25,689 bases of DNA from a virus: positions 1-25,689 of the IMG/VR virus record IMGVR_UViG_3300020021_000046; one strand, given 5' to 3'. A program made the translations under genes and the position numbers. This document shows positions 19,176-25,689 of the stretch, piece by piece (within the stretch, counting starts at the first letter, position 1; each line of letters begins with the position of its first letter). The notes beneath the pieces are model-generated. The model was not told where the DNA came from and ran no database searches. It saw only the letters and a list, made by a program, of their open reading frames with translations.

Positions 19176-19504
19176 CCAATGAGTGGTGGCGGGAGCGGAC
19201 CGAGCAGATCGCCTGGGTCCTCGAATTCAGCCGCGACCTGGACGCCGACTTCCTCACCTTCTACGGCATCGACCTCGAAGAACAGGACATCGACGGCCCC
19301 CGGTTCTTCGCCCTAGCCCACCGCACCCCCGCCTACCAGGGCGTCATGGCCGCCCGCATCGACGCCCTAGCCGACGAGCCAGATCCGCCGGCCCGACGAG
19401 AACCACCCGCGCAGAGCAGTGAACAGCCAAGGCCGCAGTACCAGTCCGCGGCGGCACTGGCAGCGAAGTACCCGGACGAGATCGAGCTAGTGAAGGCGGT
19501 GTAG
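18756..19504 (+). CDS. Tail assembly chaperone, frameshifted long form (gpGT-like)
   Basis: Translation of the gpG-like gene is expected to slip -1 at 19148-19154. The long form keeps the first 133 residues, then continues in the -1 frame with GTPGSSLTNEWWRERTEQIA and ends at TAG 19502-19504, for about 249 aa. The extension (116 residues) has a helical core (WVLEFSRDLDADFLTFYGID) and a hydrophilic tail ending with AAKYPDEIELVKAV. This extension has no good start codon of its own in frame near 19178, which supports frameshift expression. The T-like part bridges the tape measure to tube subunits. Confidence 0.85.
19148..19154 (+). promoter_or_regulatory. Programmed -1 ribosomal frameshift slippery site
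   Basis: G GGA AAG, in zero-frame register of the gpG-like gene, seven codons before its stop. This is the same heptamer used at the lambda G-T junction. Both tRNAs can re-pair in the -1 frame (GGG AAA). The -1 frame is then open to 19504. Confidence 0.85.
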
Positions 19505-19507
19505 GCG

Positions 19508-22500
19508 GTGGGCGAGTTCAAGCTGGCGGGCGCGTATGTCGAGGCGCGCATGGACCGCACGAAGCTCGACGCGGACATCGCCCGCCTGAAGAAGCAGACC
19601 GTCAGCATCAAGGTGAGGGCTGACCTCGACGCCGGGGCGGCCAACACGCGGATCGCCGCCCTGGTCAAGGCCCGCCGGATGAAGGTCGGAGTCGACCTCG
19701 ACGACAAGGCCGCGTCGGCATCCCTGCTCAAGCTGGGCAAGTCCCGGGCGATCAAGCTGACCGCGGCCTTCGACGGCAAAGCGGCGACGGCCGGGCTGGC
19801 CAAGCTCACCGCCGACCGCAAGGTGAAGATCCTCGCCGTGCTGGACGACAAGGCGGCGACGACTGGGCTGACCCGCCTGACGCGGGACCGGTCGGCGAAG
19901 CTCCGCATCGACGTGGACCAGTCGTCGGTGGCGAGCCTGGCCGGCAAGACCTACACCGCGCAGATCATCGCCATGGTCAACGAGCCTGCCTATCAGCGCG
20001 CCGCGAAGCGCCTCGACAAGCTCACCGCCGACCGCAACATCATCATCCGCCCGCAGGTCGACACGCGGGTGGCCGCGGATGAGATCCGGAACCTGACCCG
20101 GCGCCAGCGGGTCCGCATCGGCGTTGATGTCGACACGCGGGTGGCCGCGGACGACATCGCCAACCTGACCCGGCGCCGCGGCGTGTCGGTCGTCGCCAAC
20201 CTCAACGCCACCGAGGCGCGCGCCAGGATCACCGGCCTCACCCGCGACCGCACCATGGACGTGGACGTCCGCGTGCACGGCGAGGGCCTGTCCACCCTGG
20301 GCAACCTGGGGCGGAGCGCGGGCGGCAGTAGTGGCGGCATCGGGTCGCTGACGCGCAGCCTCACCAGCCTCGCCGGTGTGATCATTACGGCCTCTCCGAC
20401 GATCCTGTCGCTGGGCGAGTCGCTGGTGCAGATGGGGCCGGCCGCCGCGGTGGCCGCGCCGGCACTGCTGTCGCTGGTGAGTATTTTTGCCGCGATCAAG
20501 ATCGGCACCAGCGGGTTGGGTGCCGCGTTCAAGGCGGCGTTCGCGCCGGCCACCAGCAGCGGGGCGTCTGCCGCGTCCTCGATGCACGCCGTGGAGAACG
20601 CCGAACGCTCCCTGGCGAAGGCCACGGCGGGCGTGCGGGACGCGGAGGTCAACGCAGCTCAGGCCCGAGTCAAAGCCGCCCGCGACATCGCCGACGCCCA
20701 GCTCGCCCTGAAGAACACCGTTCAGAGCGTGGCCGACTCCAACTACCAGGCCGCCGAGTCCGTGGCGTCCGCCGAACGCGACCTGACCGCAGCGCAGAAG
20801 GCTGCGAGGCAGGCGCAGCTCGACCTCACCCAGGCCCGCAAGGACGCCGCGGCGGAGTTGCAGGACCTGAGTGACCAGCTCACGGACTCACAGCTGTCCG
20901 AGCGGCAGGACGTCCTCAATCTCGCCGACGCCGAGGCGCAGCTCGCCGCGGACAAGGCCGCCGGCGCCGCGGTGTCCGCCGAGCAGTTGGCCAAGGACCA
21001 GCTGGCCCGCGACCAGGCGGCGCAGGCCCTGGCCGAGCAGCAGCTCCAGACGCAGCGCCTCACCGACCAGAACGCTGCGGCGACCAAGGCGGGCGTCGAA
21101 GGGTCGGCGTCCGTCGTGGCTGCCAAGGATGGGGTCGCCGCGGCCAACCAGGACGTCGCGGACAAGACGCAGGCGCTGTCGGATGCGGAGACGGCCGCGG
21201 CGCGTGCGCAGCAGTCCGGTGCGCAGCAGATCGCCAAAGCTCAGCGGGACGTGGCGGACGCCCAGGCTGCTGCGACGCAGGCCGCAGTCGACGGGGCCCG
21301 GCAGATCGCTGACGCTCAGGCCGCGGTGATTCAGGCGGCGGAGGCACTGGCTGACGCGCAGACCTCGGGCGCGGCGGCGACGGACAAGCTCGGCGACGCC
21401 ATGGCCAAGTTGTCGCCGAACGCGCGGGCGTTCGTGAGCGCGGTGCTGGCGATGCACCCTGCGTGGACCGCCCTCAAGCTGGACGTGCAGGACAGGTTGT
21501 TCGCCGGACTCAGCGGCTCGTTCACGCGAATGGCGACCTCGGCGCTGCCCGCGCTGCGCGTCGGCCTGTCGGGCACGGCCGGGGTCCTCAACACCATGGC
21601 CCGCAACGCCATGTCCGCAGTCACCAACCTCGCGAAGACCGGGCAGCTCAAGGCCACGTTCGCCTCCCTCAACGAGGGACTGAAGCCGCTCAGCCGCATC
21701 CCCGGGCAGTTCATCACCGCCCTCGCGCAGCTGTCCATCGCCGCCGGACCGGCGTTCAAGCGGCTCACCACCGCGGCGTCGAACTCCGCCGACAGCGTCA
21801 TGAAGAAGCTGGCCGCCGCGCTGGCGAACGGGTCGCTGACCGACGCCATCAACAAGGCCATCGACGTGGCGAAAATGTTCGGCCACGTCATCGGCGACGC
21901 CTTCGGGATCCTCGGCAACGTCATGAAGGCAGCCGGCGGCGACGCGCTGGGCACGATCGGCGCGCTCCTCAAGGAGTTCCGCAAGGTCACGGCCATGCCG
22001 GAGATCCAGACGGCGATGAAGAACATCTTCGGAATGATCAACGCGTTCGCGAAGCTGCTCTCGGGCGCCGTCGGGACCGTGTTCGCCCAACTCGTCCTCG
22101 CCTTCGGGAAGATCGCCCCCGCCGTCACGACCATGCTCAACAGCCTGGGGAACATTGCCCCCCTGCTGGGCGGGATCCTGCTAGCGACGAACCCGATTCT
22201 GGGCATCTTCGTCCTGCTGGCCCCCGTCATCGGCCAGTTGATCAAGCCGATCGTCGGAATCGTCAACGCGGTCGGCCCGCTCCTGAAGACCATGTCCAGC
22301 CTGTTCGCCCTGGTCGGCCCGGCGCTGTCGATCCTTCTGCCGCCGATCCAGATCCTGATCACCGCACTAGGCGGGGCGCTGAAGCCCATCGTCGCCGCCC
22401 TCGGCCCGGTGCTGAACGCCGCGGCGAAGGCGGTCGGCGCGATGGTCGTGGCCTTCGCCCCGCTGCTGCCCATCGTCGGGCAGATGATCGCCGCCCTCGG

Positions 22501-24772
22501 GCCGATCCTCACCCCGATCCTGGGCATCATCGGCGGCCTGTTCACCGCCCTAGCGCCGGTCATCGCCCAACTCGGCAAGAGCCTGCTCCCGCCGCTCCTG
22601 AAGATCACGACGATGCTGGCCGGGGTGTTCCGGCAGCTGCAGCCGGTCCTCGGCGCCGCCCTCCAGCAGCTCGGCAGCAAGGGCCTGGTGCCGATCGTTG
22701 CGGCTCTCGGAGTCGTCATCGGCGACCTGGTCTCGCAGTACGCGGACCAGTTCGTGTCGATGTTCCAGATGCTGCTGCCGATCATCCCGGTCCTGATCCC
22801 GGTGGTGGTGCAGCTCGCCCAGTCCCTGGCGCAGATCCTGCTGTCCGTCGCGCCACTGATCCCGCAGATCATGCTGCTGGGCGCGCAGCTCCTGACCCAA
22901 CTGCTGCCCGCGATCCTGCCTTTGCTGCCGGTGCTGGTGCAGCTGGAGGCCGTGTTCCTGAGGCTCGCCACGGGAACGATCACCAACATCGTCATGCCGA
23001 TCCTGTCCGGGCTGGTCGCCTTCATGAGCGGCCTGCTCGGCGCCCTCCAGCCGGCCATCACTGCGGTCACCATCGTGACGAAGGCCATCGCCGCGGCGTT
23101 CCAGTGGCTGTACGACATCCTCATCGGGCACTCGATCATCCCGGACATGGTCCGCGGGATCATCTCCTGGTTCACCAGCCTGTGGACCAAGGCCAAGCAG
23201 ATCTTCAACAACCTCAAGCGGGACGTCGCCGCGATCTGGTCCAGCCTGTGGACCGGGATCCGCAACACGTGGAACCACTTCTGGTCCGGCCTGTCCACGG
23301 CGCTCGGCTCGGCCCGGTCGTGGATTGGCAACACCTTCAACGGGATCCGCACTACCGTCACCAACACCTGGTCCGGGCTGTGGAATGGGGTCAGCAGCGC
23401 CTTCGGCACGATCATCAATACGGTCAACACGAAGATCGGAAACTTCGCGGCCGGGGCGAAGAAGGCGTTTACCAACCTCCGTGACACCCTCGGCACCATC
23501 TGGTCCGGAATCCAGGCCAAGTTCTCCAGCCCAGTGAAGTTCCTGGTCGGGACCGTGTACAACAACGGCATCCGCAAAATGTGGGACACCATCGCGGACA
23601 AGGTCGGCTTGCCCCAGTTGCCGCAGATCAAGCTCGGGTTCAACACCGGCGGCGTCGTCCCTGGGACGGGCACCCGGGACACCGTGCCCGCCAAGCTCAC
23701 CCCGGGCGAGCGCGTCCTGTCCCTGTCGCAGGTGACGCAACTCGGCGGCCACCGGGGCATCGACGCGATGCTCGGCAAGGACCACCCCACCGGCACCGGT
23801 GGCAACCCGACCAGCGCGCAGGAACGCAAGCGCCAGCAGCCAGTGCCCGCGTTTAGCATCGGCGGGATCATCGGCAACACCGTCAAGGACATCGGCGGCG
23901 CCGTCTCCGGCGGCGTGTCCTGGGCGAAGGATCTCGTCGTGGGCGGGCTGGAAGCGGCGGCACGCAAGGCCATCTCCGCGATCGTGCGGCCGCTCATCAA
24001 CCGCATCCCCGGCGGCGCCATCGGCGGCCTGATGAAGGGCCTGTCCGGCAGCGCCCTGGACGGCATCCTCGGCAAGCTCGGCAAAGAGGACAAGAAGGCC
24101 GTCGGCGGCCCCGGGGTCCAGAAGGGCCTGTCCTGGGCGCAGTCGCAGGCGGGCAAGCCGTACCAGTGGGCGGGCAACGGCAACCCGTCATGGGACTGCT
24201 CGGGTCTGATGTCGGCGATCGAGTCGGTGATCCGCGGCGAGAACCCGCACCGCCGCTGGGCTACCGGCTCGTTCTCGGGCAACACGGCGCCCGCCGGCTG
24301 GGTCCACAACCTCGCCAGCCCCTTCATGATCGGCATCACCAACGCCGGAGTCGGCCACACCGCGGGCACCATCGCCGGGGTCAACGTCGAGTCCCGAGGC
24401 GGCGCCGGGGTCATCAACGGGCCCCACGCTCGCGGCTACAACGACTCCCTGTTCACCGACCACTACGGGTTCCAGCCCGCGACGAAGTTCGACCAGGGCG
24501 GGATTCTGCCGCCCGGTTTGTACAACGGCACCAAGCGCCCCGAGCGAGTCCTGAATGCGGACCACACGGCGAAGCTCGACGCGATCCTGGCCAACGCCGG
24601 CAGCACCGCGGGCGGCGACACCTACCAGTTCGGGGACATCAACATCAGCGGCAGCTTCGACTTCGCCAGTGCCACCGACCGGAAGCGCGCAGCGACCGCG
24701 ATGGTCGATGAGATGCGCGAGGCGATCCGGCAGCGGGAGAACAGCCAGCGACGGGGCGGGCGGCGCGGATGA
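19508..24772 (+). CDS. Tape measure protein with NlpC/P60-like domain
   Basis: 1754 aa from GTG 19508, three nt after the gpGT stop; the longest gene. Order: (1) residues about 36-257, some nine copies of a ~24-residue repeat with the pattern V-D-x-x-A-A ... L-T-x-x-R; (2) residues about 350-630, Ala/Gln/Asp-rich coiled coil; (3) residues about 640-1220, hydrophobic helices such as TNPILGIFVLLAPVIGQLIK; (4) Trp-rich helices to about 1370; (5) VPGTGTRDTVPAKLTPGERV; (6) a peptidoglycan-hydrolase domain, about 1538-1650, with C1564 (DCSGL) and H1617 (GVGHTAG); (7) a second GG-x-L ... ERVLNADHT motif. It sets tail length and probably helps DNA cross the envelope. Large size predicts a long tail. 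Confidence 0.93.
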   Translation: MGEFKLAGAYVEARMDRTKLDADIARLKKQTVSIKVRADLDAGAANTRIAALVKARRMKVGVDLDDKAASASLLKLGKSRAIKLTAAFDGKAATAGLAKLTADRKVKILAVLDDKAATTGLTRLTRDRSAKLRIDVDQSSVASLAGKTYTAQIIAMVNEPAYQRAAKRLDKLTADRNIIIRPQVDTRVAADEIRNLTRRQRVRIGVDVDTRVAADDIANLTRRRGVSVVANLNATEARARITGLTRDRTMDVDVRVHGEGLSTLGNLGRSAGGSSGGIGSLTRSLTSLAGVIITASPTILSLGESLVQMGPAAAVAAPALLSLVSIFAAIKIGTSGLGAAFKAAFAPATSSGASAASSMHAVENAERSLAKATAGVRDAEVNAAQARVKAARDIADAQLALKNTVQSVADSNYQAAESVASAERDLTAAQKAARQAQLDLTQARKDAAAELQDLSDQLTDSQLSERQDVLNLADAEAQLAADKAAGAAVSAEQLAKDQLARDQAAQALAEQQLQTQRLTDQNAAATKAGVEGSASVVAAKDGVAAANQDVADKTQALSDAETAAARAQQSGAQQIAKAQRDVADAQAAATQAAVDGARQIADAQAAVIQAAEALADAQTSGAAATDKLGDAMAKLSPNARAFVSAVLAMHPAWTALKLDVQDRLFAGLSGSFTRMATSALPALRVGLSGTAGVLNTMARNAMSAVTNLAKTGQLKATFASLNEGLKPLSRIPGQFITALAQLSIAAGPAFKRLTTAASNSADSVMKKLAAALANGSLTDAINKAIDVAKMFGHVIGDAFGILGNVMKAAGGDALGTIGALLKEFRKVTAMPEIQTAMKNIFGMINAFAKLLSGAVGTVFAQLVLAFGKIAPAVTTMLNSLGNIAPLLGGILLATNPILGIFVLLAPVIGQLIKPIVGIVNAVGPLLKTMSSLFALVGPALSILLPPIQILITALGGALKPIVAALGPVLNAAAKAVGAMVVAFAPLLPIVGQMIAALGPILTPILGIIGGLFTALAPVIAQLGKSLLPPLLKITTMLAGVFRQLQPVLGAALQQLGSKGLVPIVAALGVVIGDLVSQYADQFVSMFQMLLPIIPVLIPVVVQLAQSLAQILLSVAPLIPQIMLLGAQLLTQLLPAILPLLPVLVQLEAVFLRLATGTITNIVMPILSGLVAFMSGLLGALQPAITAVTIVTKAIAAAFQWLYDILIGHSIIPDMVRGIISWFTSLWTKAKQIFNNLKRDVAAIWSSLWTGIRNTWNHFWSGLSTALGSARSWIGNTFNGIRTTVTNTWSGLWNGVSSAFGTIINTVNTKIGNFAAGAKKAFTNLRDTLGTIWSGIQAKFSSPVKFLVGTVYNNGIRKMWDTIADKVGLPQLPQIKLGFNTGGVVPGTGTRDTVPAKLTPGERVLSLSQVTQLGGHRGIDAMLGKDHPTGTGGNPTSAQERKRQQPVPAFSIGGIIGNTVKDIGGAVSGGVSWAKDLVVGGLEAAARKAISAIVRPLINRIPGGAIGGLMKGLSGSALDGILGKLGKEDKKAVGGPGVQKGLSWAQSQAGKPYQWAGNGNPSWDCSGLMSAIESVIRGENPHRRWATGSFSGNTAPAGWVHNLASPFMIGITNAGVGHTAGTIAGVNVESRGGAGVINGPHARGYNDSLFTDHYGFQPATKFDQGGILPPGLYNGTKRPERVLNADHTAKLDAILANAGSTAGGDTYQFGDINISGSFDFASATDRKRAATAMVDEMREAIRQRENSQRRGGRRG
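19617..20280 (+). repeat. Tandem 72-nt repeats in tape measure gene
   Basis: The 24-residue protein repeat corresponds to a 72-nt period. Two adjacent copies are nearly identical at DNA level, both starting GTCGACACGCGGGTGGCCGC (20057 and 20129, exactly 72 nt apart). Others are diverged. This suggests recent tandem duplication in the segment encoding the N-terminal part. Confidence 0.7.
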
Positions 24773-25689
24773 GCGACTGGGGCAGTGTCCAGCTTGGCCG
24801 CACCCTGCTGCGGGAGACGTTCGACGCGACGGAGGCGGGCGGCGACCGCACCCTGGATATCGACGGGCAGGAGTCGTGGCCTCCGATGGCGACCCGGGCC
24901 GCGCTGGTCGGGACGCACGACAACATCAACGCCATGGAGGCGGACAGCCCGGTCGCGGTGACGTTCACTGACAAGCCGGGCCGCAACGGGTACTACCAGG
25001 TCAAGGCGAACTCCAGCACCATCACTGACTACCGGGGCGACGCGGTCTACGCCGACTGGAAGGTGACCCTGTCCCGGCTCGGCGCCGTCGGCGAGGTGGA
25101 CATCCAGAGCAGGCTGACGGGAGTCGTCCGCCTCAACGATTTCACCTTGACCGGGGAGCGCTGGCACGCCCCGGCGATCGGGGCGTTCGGCTACTACACC
25201 GGGGCCACCAACCCGACCACGATGACCCGGACCAGCGCCGACGGGTCGATCACCGTGTACCGCGGCATCCCGGCCGCCGTCTCGCCGCGGTGGGGCTGCG
25301 ACCCGCTGAACTACCTCAAGGGCCGCGTGCGGATCACGGACACCGTGGCGAGCCTGGAGACCGAGGGCACCGGTCGGGCGCTGCCCGCGGCCGGCTGGGC
25401 ACTGTCCAACGGGCTCGTCAACGTGGTGCCCACGGCCAGCGGCGGCGTCATCGACGTGCAGGCGTACACCAGCGGGGTGTGGCATAGCAAGCTGTGGAAC
25501 ATCACCGTCGCCGGCGCCAACGTCGCCACCTGGGATTCGGCGAGCATCCTCCGCAACGACCCGGAGCACGCCATCGTCCGCCTCACCGCGTCCCGCTCAC
25601 CGGGCCGGGCGACCCTGGACCTCGCGCTGCGCCGCGGCGGCCGGACCGTCGAGGGCTACCTGCAATCCGGGAGCAGCGCCACCCTCGCG
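24769..25689 (+). CDS. Distal/minor tail protein, N-terminal part
   Basis: ATGA overlap with the tape measure gene; open to the window end (307 residues seen). It begins MSDWGSVQLGRTLLRETFDA, then TLDIDGQESWPPMATRAALV and GTHDNINAMEADSPVAVTFT, which resembles the first domain of distal tail (Dit-like) or minor tail proteins following tape measures. The later part is beta-rich (FTLTGERWHAPAIGAFGYYT; GWALSNGLVNVVPTASGG), with jelly-roll-like spacing that could bind sugars. It should form the base of the tail tip. The C-terminus and any receptor-binding part are outside the window. Confidence 0.75.
   Translation, partial: MSDWGSVQLGRTLLRETFDATEAGGDRTLDIDGQESWPPMATRAALVGTHDNINAMEADSPVAVTFTDKPGRNGYYQVKANSSTITDYRGDAVYADWKVTLSRLGAVGEVDIQSRLTGVVRLNDFTLTGERWHAPAIGAFGYYTGATNPTTMTRTSADGSITVYRGIPAAVSPRWGCDPLNYLKGRVRITDTVASLETEGTGRALPAAGWALSNGLVNVVPTASGGVIDVQAYTSGVWHSKLWNITVAGANVATWDSASILRNDPEHAIVRLTASRSPGRATLDLALRRGGRTVEGYLQSGSSATLA

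Noticed and set aside
21331-24417. Antisense ORF of 1028 codons opposite the tape measure gene
   Set aside because: It mirrors the tape measure codon pattern, a common effect in high-GC DNA. It has no ribosome site and low-complexity, Met/Pro/Ser-rich content without domains.
1-25689. CRISPR array, insertion sequence or retron-like element
   Set aside because: No regularly spaced identical repeats outside the coding repeats in the tape measure gene, no transposase with terminal repeats, and no reverse transcriptase were seen.

Overview
The window is about 25.7 kb of a temperate, long-tailed (siphovirus-type) actinobacteriophage genome or prophage. The host is probably Streptomyces or a close relative. 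Base composition is very GC-rich with G/C at third codon positions, GTG starts are frequent, genes overlap tightly as ATGA/GTGA, and Shine-Dalgarno sequences match the actinobacterial 16S tail. Almost every gene reads on the + strand. Both ends cut through genes: a DNA methyltransferase on the left and a tail protein on the right.

Left part (1-6146), early/accessory region. After the C-terminus of a DNA methyltransferase comes a dense cassette of about 18 very small genes (49-245 aa), many of them Cys-rich. Recognisable members are a DUF4326 protein, an XRE-type helix-turn-helix protein with a C-terminal Cys pair motif, and a DUF6011-like protein. The rest have no function I can name.

Middle part (6143-8760), lysogeny and accessory region. 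A perfect 11-bp inverted repeat overlaps a TAGAAT -10 box placed for leaderless transcription of the next gene. That gene appears frameshifted at a run of seven C. It overlaps a tyrosine integrase with a complete R-K-H-R-H-Y catalytic set. Beyond it lie a short probable minus-strand gene, possible integrase arm sites, and a secreted lipoprotein gene closed by its own hairpin, which looks like a lysogenic-conversion or exclusion 'moron'.

Right part (8850-25689), virion module in canonical order: small terminase, large terminase, SPP1-type portal, MuF-like head protein, a small ORF, scaffold, HK97-fold major capsid, a small hypothetical, head-tail adaptor, stopper, HK97 gp10-like neck protein, tail terminator, small ORFs, major tail protein, tail assembly chaperones joined by a -1 frameshift at a lambda-like G GGA AAG site, a 1754-residue tape measure with an NlpC/P60-like domain, and the start of a distal/minor tail protein. 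Strong hairpins follow the capsid and major tail genes. Three short promoter-like boxes with identical spacing precede the small terminase, portal and capsid genes.

The integrase lies between early genes and terminase, all on one strand. This is the order of a circular or concatemeric phage genome rather than the end of a prophage, though the window alone cannot decide this. All calls come from reading the sequence; no database search was possible.
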